A stretch of 26,363 nucleotides of DNA from Clostridia bacterium (GCA_900766495.1 CAAFVM010000024.1:1-26363), one strand, 5' to 3'; shown: positions 7,713-16,032, numbered from the stretch's first letter. Numbers and translations: made by a program. Notes: generated by a model not told the origin, from the letters alone.

Positions 7713-9185
7713 TTAAAATTTTATTACAGCGTTTTTTGCATTATAAACGCCGATAGGAGAAGGCGTCGCAATTCCGTTATATTTCGCAAGATAGGCTATA
7801 GCCACAGCCATATCCGACACGCTCGACAAAACTATATTGCCGTCGTCGTCGGTCTTCAGGTTTTCCGTCCACATACTTACGATGTTGTAAATCTGCCCGT
7901 CCTGTTCGTTTATGTGATATTTGCAGTTTTCCCCGGTCGGGTCGGTACAAACGGCGGAATGGTAAACCTCTTTTTTATAGTGTTCCATATCTATTCCGTT
8001 CATATACCCGTATAACAATCCGTAGAACGGAGCCACGTTCGAGCCGGTTTGCAAATCGTGATTGTAATAGTTGCACAGCCTGTCCATATTAATCATTTCG
8101 TCGAGGGGCTGATTCCAACCGTCGGTAAACGGAAAATATCCCTGCATGGTCTTTTCGTAAACAACCGAATATTCGGGTTCGTTGCGAAGAGCCGCGCCCG
8201 CAAGCGGTCTGCCCGAAAAACCTACCCAGTTAGGCGTGCCGCCGTCCTTTTTAAAGTTGCCGTTTTCGTCTTTTTCGTAGTAAGAAAGCATAAATTCGGT
8301 AACGCTCGGCACGGTTTCTTTATAGTCGAACCCAAGGTTTACCGCAATTAAAAACAGAGTGTTATAAACGTTGTAACCGAACGCGCAGCGCGACGACGGA
8401 ACGCATGCCGCCCACAAAGATTGAAGCTCGGCTTTCGCGGCGTTTCTTTCAGCAGCCGTCATATCGGCATAAGTTTCCGCAGCCGTTTTATATTTAGCCA
8501 AAAATTCGGCAAAGTCCTCGTTTTTGCCGGTGTAGGCGCAAATTGCATCGGCATTTTTCTTTAAAGTTTCGTAATCGAGCCTGTATCTGTCGGACGTAAA
8601 GTTGTTTACGGCGTTGGTTACGTTGTTCATAAGGGTTACGGGGCGAACCTGCGCGCCGTCGAACTCTATGGTTTTCTGAGTATAAAGACTGTCGGCATAG
8701 TGTATGTAATTTTTAACCGAATTAATCCTGCTTTCATATTCGTTCTTCACGGAACCAAAGGCGCCGTGCTTTTCGAAAAGTATTTGTTCATACTGGTTAT
8801 ACAACAACGAAAAAGAATACAAATAGTCTATAACGCCGTACCAACCTGTGGTTTTTACCGACGAACCGGCATATTTGCCTTCTTTTATTTCGCCGTTTTC
8901 GGTAAGCTCGTCAATGGCGGAAAGATAGCCTTTTATATCGTTTTCGGCTTGTTCGGAATAAAAATCGCCTTTAACGTAACGCAGATATAAAAGCGGCAGA
9001 CGGCTTTGCGTGGTTTTCGCCGAAACAAGCGCCGTATTGAACTCCTCGCTTTCAAGATAGGTTTTAAGCGCGGCTTCGAGCTTGACGGCAAGCGGCGAAT
9101 CTTCGAACATATCGGCACAAGCCGAACCGAACGCTATGCAAACGATTAAAATCGCCGACAATAAGAGGTTAAATACTTTCTTCAT
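7713..9185 (-). CDS. Large helical lipoprotein of unknown function
   Basis: 490 residues. Signal peptide with lipobox FGSAC at about residue 23, so it is probably a surface lipoprotein. The mature protein is predicted largely helical, with repeated aromatic-rich helices (GWYGVIDYLYSFSLLYNQY, NVAPFYGLLYGYMNGID, VSDMAVAIAYLAKYNGI). That layout recalls alpha/alpha toroids such as squalene-cyclase-like or intrinsic-factor-like domains, but no motif proves it. It is the first gene after the structured leader: ATG start with AAGGAGCG at 9195-9203. It should be co-transcribed with the second lipoprotein and the membrane protein. A ligand-capture role is inferred from context only. Confidence 0.75.
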   Translation of the reverse strand: MKKVFNLLLSAILIVCIAFGSACADMFEDSPLAVKLEAALKTYLESEEFNTALVSAKTTQSRLPLLYLRYVKGDFYSEQAENDIKGYLSAIDELTENGEIKEGKYAGSSVKTTGWYGVIDYLYSFSLLYNQYEQILFEKHGAFGSVKNEYESRINSVKNYIHYADSLYTQKTIEFDGAQVRPVTLMNNVTNAVNNFTSDRYRLDYETLKKNADAICAYTGKNEDFAEFLAKYKTAAETYADMTAAERNAAKAELQSLWAACVPSSRCAFGYNVYNTLFLIAVNLGFDYKETVPSVTEFMLSYYEKDENGNFKKDGGTPNWVGFSGRPLAGAALRNEPEYSVVYEKTMQGYFPFTDGWNQPLDEMINMDRLCNYYNHDLQTGSNVAPFYGLLYGYMNGIDMEHYKKEVYHSAVCTDPTGENCKYHINEQDGQIYNIVSMWTENLKTDDDGNIVLSSVSDMAVAIAYLAKYNGIATPSPIGVYNAKNAVIKF

Positions 9186-9252
9186 AAAAAATCGCTCCTT
9201 TTCGCAATATTAATATCGCCCCGCTTTTTCGGATTATACTTTTTGCGAAAAT

Positions 9253-9285
9253 AAAAAAGCGCGACCGAAAATCAGCGGTCAACGC
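9253..9285 (-). terminator. Leader terminator before the lipoprotein operon
   Basis: GCG-TT-GACCG (9276-9285) pairs with CGGTC-G-CGC (9259-9267), followed by six Ts (9253-9258). The same GACCG and GGCG can instead pair with CGGTC (9341-9345) and CGCC (9333-9336) upstream. This gives the mutually exclusive terminator/antiterminator arrangement typical of riboswitches. The first gene starts about 68 bases further on. Confidence 0.8.
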
Positions 9286-9516
9286 CCATAGCTTTTTCCC
9301 GAATATTTTTCGGGCAACGTGAAGCTTCCCACGGCGATGCGACCGAATACGGCGGAGCGCGAACGTTTTCCTTCTATGAGGCAACCCCGCGCGCAAAAAT
9401 TACGCGCAAAAAGCCGCTTTATAAAGCGGAAAACGAACTGCGGAGTGGGAGTCGTCCGGGATTAGAACCCGATTTTCCTTGCGTCTACTAAGCTAACAAC
9501 CTTTCAAACCGTATTC
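9253..9516 (-). ncRNA. Structured cis-regulatory leader, riboswitch candidate
   Basis: Helices seen by perfect complementarity on the minus strand are listed here. (a) GAATACGG (9509-9516) pairs with CCGTATTC (9345-9352), closing an about 156-nt domain. (b) Inside it, CGGG-TTCTAAT-CCCG (9457-9471) forms a 7-nt T-loop hairpin. (c) CGTTTTCC (9428-9435) pairs with GGAAAACG (9364-9371). (d) CCGCTT-TATA-AAGCGG (9414-9429). (e) GCGCG/CGCGC (9403-9407 with 9389-9393). Downstream is a nested stem containing CGGTC/GACCG and CGCC/GGCG that excludes the terminator at 9253-9285. Several stretches (AAGGAA before the T-loop hairpin, GTGGGAAG at 9326-9333) recall cobalamin riboswitches, but the conserved 3' B12 box is not seen, so the ligand is unassigned. 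Confidence 0.65.
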
Positions 9517-9546
9517 ATCAGAAATATTACGTTTTTTAATATCGTT

Positions 9547-9576
9547 ATTATACGGCTTTTACATTTAAAAAGTCAA
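9547..9576 (-). promoter_or_regulatory. Strong sigma-A-type promoter for the leader and lipoprotein operon
   Basis: On the minus strand the -35 is TTGACT (9571-9576) and the -10 is a perfect TATAAT (9547-9552), 18 bases apart. The predicted transcription start near 9540 leaves a leader of about 350 bases before the first start codon. Confidence 0.85.
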
Positions 9577-9653
9577 GCGTTTCTTTCCGCTTCCCCGCGG
9601 GATAAAGCTTAAACTATAATAAAGGAATAGCTTAAAAAAGCAACCTTGATTAA

Positions 9654-9764
9654 CGGCACTACTTAGCCCTCGCGGAGGTAAACATAAGCAACAAAGCAAC
9701 CCTGCCGCGGGAAATTAGGAAGAATTCGTTTCCACGGGATTCCAAGGTTTCGCTCGGAATGACA
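9654..9764 (+). repeat. Dispersed mosaic repeat, copy 1
   Basis: A 111-base unit starting GGCACTACTTAGCCCTCG and ending CGCTCGGAATGACA, nearly identical to 9913-10023. It contains the module with TTCCACG-GATTCC and CGCTCGGAATGACA that recurs elsewhere in the window. It encodes nothing convincing; a 62-codon minus-strand frame across it is made of repeat sequence. Confidence 0.85.
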
Positions 9765-9787
9765 GTATAGTGTACCGTAGGACAAAA

Positions 9788-9819
9788 GCGGGCGACCAGT
9801 GGTCGCCCCTACAGAAAAC
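9788..9819. repeat. Dispersed hairpin repeat (GGGCGACC type), copy 1
   Basis: GGGCGACC-AGT-GGTCGCCC forms a perfect 8-bp hairpin followed by CCTACAGAAAAC. A near-identical copy with a one-base change in the loop lies at 26244-26275. Confidence 0.8.
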
Positions 9820-9861
9820 TTGCGTATAAGTTGATTAACGGCACAAAACAAAAAAGTTTTC

Positions 9862-9889
9862 TGTCATGTTGAGCGTAGTCGAAACATCC
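9862..9889 (+). repeat. Dispersed repeat (TGTCATGTTGAGC type)
   Basis: TGTCATGTTGAGCGTAGTCG followed by AAACATC. Related copies occur at 24900-24936 and 26318-26363, and reversed near 21500-21512. Confidence 0.8.
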
Positions 9890-9912
9890 AGGCGCAGCCG
9901 CACGCTTGAATA

Positions 9913-10023
9913 CGGCACTACTTAGCCCTCGCGGAGGTAAACATAAGCAACAAAGCAACCCTGCCGCGGAAAATTAGAAAGAATTCGTTTCCACGAGATT
10001 CCTCGACTTCGCTCGGAATGACA
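9913..10023 (+). repeat. Dispersed mosaic repeat, copy 2
   Basis: Second copy of the 111-base unit at 9654-9764, with a handful of substitutions. Confidence 0.85.
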
Positions 10024-10049
10024 AAAAATAAAATGTTCGGAACAACAGA

Positions 10050-10145
10050 ATAACCCCGCCGCGGGGAAGAGGAAAAGAACGGCACTCCCTAACCCTCGTG
10101 GCAGAAGACCTAAACACCCGTATAACCCTGCCGCGGGGAATTAGA
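10050..10145 (+). repeat. Degenerate copy of the mosaic repeat
   Basis: Recognisable by GGCACTCCCTAACCCTCG (10081 onward) and the CCGCCGCGGGGAA / CTGCCGCGGGGAA blocks, but the middle has diverged. With the units upstream it fills the gene-free stretch 9580-10150. Confidence 0.65.
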
Positions 10146-10180
10146 AAAAAAGGCTATATGCCGTTAATCGACATATAGCC
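10145..10180 (-). terminator. Terminator of the glycan-utilisation operon
   Basis: On the minus strand GGCTATATG pairs perfectly with CATATAGCC (9 bp) around an 11-base loop, followed by seven Ts. It lies eight bases after the GH106-like gene. Its right arm and loop match the short GTTAATCGAC motif found at four other intergenic places. Confidence 0.85.
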
Positions 10181-10187
10181 TTACTTT

Positions 10188-12668
10188 TTAAAATTCAATT
10201 GTTATTTTACCGCTAATGCCGGCGTCGTTATCGGTGCCGTTTATAAGGTTATCCATAATATTTCCTACGGTAAGAACAATCTTGTTTTCTCCGTTTGTTA
10301 AAAGCCCGTCAAGGCTGAACGCATACGGCGTCCAAAGCCTTACCCCCGCGAACTTGCCGTTCACGGTAACCGAAACGTAGTCGGTTACTCCGTTTAAGTT
10401 AAGGGTTGACCGCGCCGGAGCTTTTTCAAACGTAACCGTCTTTTCAAACGCAACCTCGCCCGAATAATTTTTAAGCCCCGCTGCATGGAAAGAAACTTTA
10501 TCCACAGTTTTTCCGCCCGTAAGCCAACCGCAGGTAATATCTTTTTCGTTTTTATATTCCGCGGCCTTTTCGGCGCAAATATTGCCGCTCGGCTTGCCCT
10601 TTTTATAAACGACAATAACCGAACCGTAAGAATCGAGCGCAACCTCGGCGGCAAACCCGCGCGCGGTTTTTCTGCCCGAAGCGACGGTTATTTTCCCGCT
10701 TTCGGCGTTCCATAACTCGGCATAATCGAAACCCGCTTCTTCCGCGACGAATGTCTTTTTATCTTCAACGCGGTTTACGTAAAGTCGCATAAGGCTTTCG
10801 CCGTCGCTGCGCTTCATGCTTTCAACGCCAGAAGCCTCGCCCGAAACAATGGAATCGGCAACGAATTTTTTAACGACGGAAACAACCTCTTCTTCGCGGT
10901 AACGCTTGATTTCGAAATAGTTTTTACCCGCCTTTATTTTTGCCACGCAAGCCGCATATTCCTCGCCCGCCAAACCGTCTTCGTCTACGGGCGAAAAGCC
11001 CTGCATCGCGGCAATCGCGCCGCCGCATTCGGCAAATGCAGCAAGAATTTTAACCGTGGTAAGCGGCAGAACGCAAACGCTCGGAATTACAACCGCTTTA
11101 TATTCGTTTCCGTTAAGAACAAGCTTTCCGCCGTTTGCGGAGCAGGAGGAAAACGCAACGTCGTCCAGAAAGTCGTAATCGAACCGCGACGAAATAAGGT
11201 TTTTATGAATTTCAAGAATTTGCTCGTCGAGCTTTTTAATCTCGTAACGGTCGAGGGGCATAAACTTTGCCCACGACGTTTTTAACGGATAGCACACAGC
11301 CACGTCGGTTACGGGGTTGCCCGCTCTGCCCATATAACTTAAACGGCGAACGTAATCGGCATATTGTTTAAAATATTTCCAATATCCGTTGCGGAAAAAC
11401 AGCGACGGAGGACTTTCGGTTTTGCGCATTCCGTCAATCGAATAAAAGAAGGCGTGCGGAACCAGCATATTAACGCCCTGAACGAACTGCTCGTCGGTTT
11501 TATTTTTCATTTCCTGCGGAGTAAGATTCCAGCCGAATCCGCCGAAAGTTTCGCTGAAACAGATATTCGTTCCGCGAATATGCGCCGACGACGCACCGAG
11601 TTTTTCGGTTATACGCCGGTTTGTTCGCTCGATACAATCTATCCCGGCAAAATCCATGCCGTCCATAGCGGTAAAAAAGTCGCTTTCGGTCTGAACCAGC
11701 GTTTCGATCTTGTCTTCCAAGTGCAGATGACCTATAAGCTTCAAACCGTCGGGGCGGATATAATCGGCAATAACCCCGAAATAACTTTGCTTATAGAAAT
11801 CGGCAACAGCCCTGTAATAGTCGCAACGGGTTTTTACCGAAATCGCCCCCATATCCTGCCATAAACAGCACAGGTACGGGCGAATATCGTAACCGAATTT
11901 TTCAATAAAGCGCAACGCGAAATCTTCCGTCCACGCGACGGTATTGAGGTTGGCGCACTGCGCAAGATAATTCTGATAAAAGCCCGGCTCGTCGGTAAAA
12001 TATCCTTTTATAACTTTTCCGAAATAACGCGAAAAACGCTTTTTATACTCGGCATGAGTATGTCTTACAAACGCTTTCGTCGCTTCGGGATTAAGCAAGT
12101 CTACATACGGAAAAGGCGAATAGGCGGGCTTATGGCGGCACTTTTGTTTTCTGAAAACGAAAACTTCCCAGCAAAGGGTTTCAGAGCGCCACGGCTTGGC
12201 GCATTTGTTCTCGTAATCGGTTATGTCAAGAAAATAGCTGTCGCTGTGAACCGCCACCACGCTTTCTATTTCGTCGTCGGTTTTTTCTACTTTTATATAT
12301 TCGCCCAAAACCGGATAAATTTTTTCGACGGTCAGACACTCGGCGGCAAACGCGGCGTTTTCGGCAACCACTCTGCCCCCCGCATAACCGCTGGGCCAGT
12401 TGTCCTCGTCGTATATCCACGCCGACATACCGAGCGCGGCGCATTCTTCTAAAATAACCCCTATTTTATAAAACCATTCCTCCGAAAGGTAGGCCGTTTC
12501 AAGCCCCTTGCGAGCGTGCAGAATGCATTCGGTAACGCCCTGCTTCTTCATCTCGCGAAGTTGCCTTTTAAGCTCGTCGTCGTTCAAATCGCCGTTCAGA
12601 AACCAGAAAGGCGCAACGCCGCAGTCGTCGGGCGGGAGTTTAAATAAATTTTCGTCAAAATTAAGCAT
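10188..12668 (-). CDS. GH106-like alpha-L-rhamnosidase family glycosidase
   Basis: 826 residues, no signal peptide, hence probably cytoplasmic. The N-terminus PFWFLNGDLNDDELKRQL followed by GVTECILHARKGLE is characteristic of GH106-like enzymes, whose catalytic barrel begins this way. Acidic candidates for catalysis are Glu227 in YFTDEPG and Glu373 in FSETFGGFGWN; which is acid and which is base cannot be told here. Residues about 450-600 form a linker and regulatory-type domain, and about 715-826 a galactose-binding-like beta-sandwich (VTVNGKFAGVRLWTPY, NKIVLTVGN). The family releases L-rhamnose from pectic or related glycans. It is the last gene of the operon, 29 bases after the permease. 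No good Shine-Dalgarno sequence is seen before the ATG. Confidence 0.75.
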   Translation of the reverse strand: MLNFDENLFKLPPDDCGVAPFWFLNGDLNDDELKRQLREMKKQGVTECILHARKGLETAYLSEEWFYKIGVILEECAALGMSAWIYDEDNWPSGYAGGRVVAENAAFAAECLTVEKIYPVLGEYIKVEKTDDEIESVVAVHSDSYFLDITDYENKCAKPWRSETLCWEVFVFRKQKCRHKPAYSPFPYVDLLNPEATKAFVRHTHAEYKKRFSRYFGKVIKGYFTDEPGFYQNYLAQCANLNTVAWTEDFALRFIEKFGYDIRPYLCCLWQDMGAISVKTRCDYYRAVADFYKQSYFGVIADYIRPDGLKLIGHLHLEDKIETLVQTESDFFTAMDGMDFAGIDCIERTNRRITEKLGASSAHIRGTNICFSETFGGFGWNLTPQEMKNKTDEQFVQGVNMLVPHAFFYSIDGMRKTESPPSLFFRNGYWKYFKQYADYVRRLSYMGRAGNPVTDVAVCYPLKTSWAKFMPLDRYEIKKLDEQILEIHKNLISSRFDYDFLDDVAFSSCSANGGKLVLNGNEYKAVVIPSVCVLPLTTVKILAAFAECGGAIAAMQGFSPVDEDGLAGEEYAACVAKIKAGKNYFEIKRYREEEVVSVVKKFVADSIVSGEASGVESMKRSDGESLMRLYVNRVEDKKTFVAEEAGFDYAELWNAESGKITVASGRKTARGFAAEVALDSYGSVIVVYKKGKPSGNICAEKAAEYKNEKDITCGWLTGGKTVDKVSFHAAGLKNYSGEVAFEKTVTFEKAPARSTLNLNGVTDYVSVTVNGKFAGVRLWTPYAFSLDGLLTNGENKIVLTVGNIMDNLINGTDNDAGISGKITIEF

Positions 12669-12697
12669 AAATATCTAATCCAAAGTAAAATCGGAGT

Positions 12698-13576
12698 TTA
12701 ACCCTTTACACCGTCGGAAGAGGACAAGCCGTCCTGCAAAGGTTTCTGGAATATGGCGTAAACGATAAGTATGGGAACCATTGCAAGAACGAGAGCGGCA
12801 AAACGTACGGGGTAACGCACGTTCGCGTCGTTCATAAGGCTGTTGATGCCCACCGACAAAGTGTAATACTGACTTTTCTTAATGAACGTTATACTCATTA
12901 CGTATTCGTTCCATATACCCACGAAGCTTAAAAGACCTACCATTAAAACGGCGGGAATTATCATGGGAAGAACAAGTTTGGCAAATATCTGAAACTGATT
13001 TGCTCCGTCGATTTCGGCAGCTTCGAAAATAGCGTTGTTTAGCCCGCGCATAAACGGCGTCAGCATAAACACGTAAAACGGCACGCCCTGAAGCGCGTTG
13101 GTGAGCATAAGTGTGAATATAACCTGCCCGCCCGAAACCATATTGAGTTTTTTGCAGAACTGCAAAAGCGGAACAAGCAGCAACATTTGCGGCACCATCA
13201 TAAATATCGAATAAAAAATTTCTATCGATTTTATAACGGGCGAAACGAATTTGCCTACTATATAAGCCGACGTGGAAGTCATAACCACGGTTAAAAGCAC
13301 GGTGCCTGCGCTTAAAATCAGGCTGTTTGAAAAATATTTGGCGAAATCGGCTTTTTCCCACGCCTCTATATAGTTCGACCATTGCGGTTTTGCGGGAAAA
13401 GCCCATGCGTTAGCCATAAATTCGCCCGGAGTTTTAAGCGAGGTCATAAACGTCCACAGCACGGGGAATATTATAAGAACAGTCCATATAACCAAAAATA
13501 TTCTCGACACGTTCCGCGCGATTATAACCGATTTATCCTGAGGCAAGGAAGCTTTGCGTTTTTTTACTTTTTCCAT
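12698..13576 (-). CDS. Carbohydrate ABC transporter permease, MalG type
   Basis: 292 residues with six predicted membrane segments and the cytoplasmic EAA loop EAAEIDGANQFQIFAKLVLPM, which contacts the ATPase. LSFVGIWNEYVMSITF and the C-terminal IFQKPLQDGLSSSDGVKG are typical of the CUT1 inner-membrane subunits. It starts one base after the stop of the partner permease, with GGGGGAG inside the end of that gene. No ATPase gene is present, so a shared MsmX/MsiK-type ATPase elsewhere is expected. Confidence 0.93.
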   Translation of the reverse strand: MEKVKKRKASLPQDKSVIIARNVSRIFLVIWTVLIIFPVLWTFMTSLKTPGEFMANAWAFPAKPQWSNYIEAWEKADFAKYFSNSLILSAGTVLLTVVMTSTSAYIVGKFVSPVIKSIEIFYSIFMMVPQMLLLVPLLQFCKKLNMVSGGQVIFTLMLTNALQGVPFYVFMLTPFMRGLNNAIFEAAEIDGANQFQIFAKLVLPMIIPAVLMVGLLSFVGIWNEYVMSITFIKKSQYYTLSVGINSLMNDANVRYPVRFAALVLAMVPILIVYAIFQKPLQDGLSSSDGVKG

Positions 13577-13577
13577 A

Positions 13578-14507
13578 TCACAATTTCTCCCCCGCTTTAT
13601 CCATAAGAAACTTAACCGTAAGCGATATTATAGAGGTAACTATAAGCATCACAATCGAGGCGGCGTAAGAAAAACCTACTTTATAAAGGCTTGTGCCGTA
13701 ACGGTAAACGTAAAGTCCCATAACCATTCCGTTTTCGTCGAGCGCGGCGGACGGAAGAATTACGTTGACCAAGCCGAAGTTTCCGCCCAGCGACTGATAG
13801 AATATGGAAACCACCATAAACGTCAGTTGTAACCACACCGCGGGCATGGTTATGTATTGCAATTGTTTCATCTCGCCCGCTCCGTCGATGCGCGCCGATT
13901 CGTAAAGTTCATCGGGAATTTGCTGTATTGCGGCTATCATGGTAAGCATAAACAAGCCCACTCCGCACCAGCTCGCCACAAAACCGACCGATTGAAAAGG
14001 ATATTTCATCAGCCAGCTTATACTGAAATCCTTATTGAACAGCGCCCCCACGGCGTTTAAAAGCCCCGTTTGCCCGGGCATAAAAACAAAGCCCCACAGC
14101 GCGCCTATAATTACCACCGATAATACGTTGGGAATATAAAACACGAATTTATAAAACAAGACCTCGGCGGTTTTCATACGGAAACGAGTGAGCGTAACCG
14201 CGAACAAAACCGTAAGAACGCTTATAAGCACAAGTTTTATAGCCGTTATAATAAGGTCGTTTTTAAGCGCGAGCCAGAATTCGGGATCTTTCACAACGGT
14301 GGAGTAGTTCTCCCACCCCACGTGCTCGGGCTTTACCTGAACGTAGCCGTTCCACTCGAAAAAGCTTGTATAAACCGACTGAATTATCGGATATACGCAA
14401 AAAATAAGATACAGTGCGAGAACAATACCGCCCGTGAGCGCGAAAAATGCCCATTTCGACGGAGTCATATTGCCGCGCCAATTAAATTTTCGGGTTTTAT
14501 ATTTCAT
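13578..14507 (-). CDS. Carbohydrate ABC transporter permease, MalF type
   Basis: 309 residues from the ATG at 14507, which is preceded by AGGAG at 14513-14517; a TTG seven codons upstream is less likely. Six membrane segments. The EAA loop is YESARIDGAGEMKQLQYITMP. The N-terminal FCVYPIIQSVYTSFFEWNGY is typical of MalF/UgpA-type subunits of the CUT1 family. It pairs with the MalG-type protein to import oligosaccharides delivered by the lipoprotein encoded just upstream. Confidence 0.93.
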   Translation of the reverse strand: MKYKTRKFNWRGNMTPSKWAFFALTGGIVLALYLIFCVYPIIQSVYTSFFEWNGYVQVKPEHVGWENYSTVVKDPEFWLALKNDLIITAIKLVLISVLTVLFAVTLTRFRMKTAEVLFYKFVFYIPNVLSVVIIGALWGFVFMPGQTGLLNAVGALFNKDFSISWLMKYPFQSVGFVASWCGVGLFMLTMIAAIQQIPDELYESARIDGAGEMKQLQYITMPAVWLQLTFMVVSIFYQSLGGNFGLVNVILPSAALDENGMVMGLYVYRYGTSLYKVGFSYAASIVMLIVTSIISLTVKFLMDKAGEKL

Positions 14508-14571
14508 AAAAACTCCTGCCGTAAGCAAAACCCTTATTTTGCTTCTTCCGTGAAAAAAATAAGCAGTTTCC

Positions 14572-14608
14572 CGCCCCGCCCGCCTTTTTTCAAGCGGTAA
14601 GCGGGGCG
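14572..14608. promoter_or_regulatory. Strong GC-rich intercistronic hairpin
   Basis: CGCCCCGC pairs perfectly with GCGGGGCG, extended by CCGC/GCGG after a three-base bulge: a 12-bp stem between the binding-protein and permease genes. No T-run follows directly on the minus strand. The likely role is to stabilise the binding-protein part of the mRNA or to act as a leaky terminator, as in other binding-protein operons. Confidence 0.6.
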
Positions 14609-14650
14609 AAAAACGAAAAGTTTGTTTAAAAAGTTAATCTTGTAAAATTC

Positions 14651-16003
14651 TTACTTGCCCGAAAGCTGTTTCCTTGCCTGCGCGGCTATTTCGTTACATA
14701 CTTCGTCAACGGTTTTGGTTCCGTTTACTATGGCGTTTACTCCTTTATTGAACACGGAGTCAACGTTGCCCCAGCTGCCTGTGTGATTGTAAAAGGTGTA
14801 AGAGGGGTCGTTCATAACCTGTTGAGTATATTTCAGAACGTCGGAAACGGCAACGTCGGAAAGGTCTACGGTCGCAGCGGAGGGCGAATCGGATTTTTCA
14901 ACGAATTTTTTAATTACGTCGTCGCGATAGAGGTAGGTTATAAATTCAAGAGCCGCTTTTTGGTTTTTCGCGTTTTTGGCAACGCCGCAGGTAACCGAAG
15001 AAGCTATTATAACTTTCTTTTCAAGTGTGAGAGGCGAAGAGGTATATCTCATTTCAAACCCGGCGAGCGAGGTAACGGACGATCCGTTTTTCGGGTCCGC
15101 TATATCTTTTTCAAGCTCTTTGCGAAGCCATAAACCGTTGGGAATAAAAGCGGCTTCGTGGGCAAGCCATTTAATCTGCGATTGAGTGTGGTTTACAGAA
15201 AGGCTTTCGACTATACCGTCGCTGCCCTTTTTAAATGCGTTGGTAAGACTGCAGAATTCGGCGAAACGGTTCATAACCGCTTTGAAGTTTTCGGATGTGT
15301 AAACTTCGGCGTCCAGCGCGTTTTCCACTCTGTTATAAAATTCCTGACCGTATTCGGCAAGCGCGGGAAGTATAAAGCCCTGCACCAGATATCCCGCGGC
15401 ATTTCCGCCGGGGTAAATAAGCGTAGCCATATTTTTGGTGGCGCTGTTTTTAGTAAACTCTTTAAGCTGCGCGTAGTTTTCGGGAACGGTCCAGCCGTTT
15501 TTGGTAAACAAAGCGTTGTCGTACCAGGTTCCGTAAGACGAAATCAAAAGAGGCATGCCGTAGGTTATGGTTTTACCCTTTTTATCGGTGTATTTAAACG
15601 CGTATTCCATGTTTACCTTTTGGGCAACGGTTACGTCTTCGCCGGCTACTTTAGCGGTTTTAGCCCAATCGGTAAAATCGTACAAAAGTCCCGATTCAAG
15701 CCAGGCTTGTTTTTCAAGCTCGCCGTCTAAAAATACGAAATCGGGTTCGTTTCCGTCTTTCCAGTCGTTAGCCATGGCGTTGTTTACGTCGTTCGACATA
15801 TTTATTTGAACGTTATATTCGGGGTGGTCTTTTTCGAACTCTTTCAACGCGTAACTCCACATAGCCGAGCCGTAACCGCCGCTGAATATCTGCACCACGA
15901 AATCGTTGGTGCCGCCGTTATTGCTTCCGCCGCCGCAACCGAACGCGGTGAACGCAAGGCTTGCCGCAAGGGCGCATCCGAGTATCTTTTTGAAAACTTT
16001 CAT
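14651..16003 (-). CDS. Extracellular sugar-binding lipoprotein of ABC transporter
   Basis: 450 residues. Signal peptide with lipobox FTAFGC, then a Gly/Asn-rich linker. The mature protein has the two-lobe family 1 solute-binding layout: VVQIFSGGYGSAMWSYALKEFEKDHP near the start, FVFLDGELEKQAWLESGLLYDFTDW, GMPLLISSYGTWYDNALFTKNGW, and ALEFITYLYRDD toward the end. It captures an oligosaccharide outside the cell for the two permeases. ATG start with an AAAGGAG site at 16014-16020. It lies 69 bases after the giant glycosidase gene and is the second gene of the operon. Confidence 0.93.
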   Translation of the reverse strand: MKVFKKILGCALAASLAFTAFGCGGGSNNGGTNDFVVQIFSGGYGSAMWSYALKEFEKDHPEYNVQINMSNDVNNAMANDWKDGNEPDFVFLDGELEKQAWLESGLLYDFTDWAKTAKVAGEDVTVAQKVNMEYAFKYTDKKGKTITYGMPLLISSYGTWYDNALFTKNGWTVPENYAQLKEFTKNSATKNMATLIYPGGNAAGYLVQGFILPALAEYGQEFYNRVENALDAEVYTSENFKAVMNRFAEFCSLTNAFKKGSDGIVESLSVNHTQSQIKWLAHEAAFIPNGLWLRKELEKDIADPKNGSSVTSLAGFEMRYTSSPLTLEKKVIIASSVTCGVAKNAKNQKAALEFITYLYRDDVIKKFVEKSDSPSAATVDLSDVAVSDVLKYTQQVMNDPSYTFYNHTGSWGNVDSVFNKGVNAIVNGTKTVDEVCNEIAAQARKQLSGK

Positions 16004-16032
16004 AATTTTTTACTCCTTTAATTTTTTATTTT

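Noticed and set aside
9441..9510. A tRNA gene on the minus strand, suggested by GGTTCTAATCC and a D-arm-like AGCTTAGTAGA
   Set aside because: No acceptor stem pairs and there is no anticodon arm between the two parts. The T-loop-like hairpin fits better as part of the structured leader, and T-loops occur in riboswitches too.
9253..9516. A straightforward cobalamin riboswitch annotation
   Set aside because: Only fragments of the consensus match. The conserved 3' B12 box is missing, and the closing helix encloses a shorter domain than expected, so only a riboswitch candidate is reported.
9663..9851. Small minus-strand gene of 62 codons
   Set aside because: It consists of dispersed-repeat sequence with no ribosome binding site, and the same sequence recurs elsewhere.
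9654..10145. CRISPR array
   Set aside because: The repeats are long, mosaic, unevenly spaced and occur in both orientations across the window. There are no regular spacers or cas genes.
14508..14528. Upstream TTG start for the MalF-type permease
   Set aside because: AGGAG at 14513-14517 is correctly spaced for the ATG at 14507.
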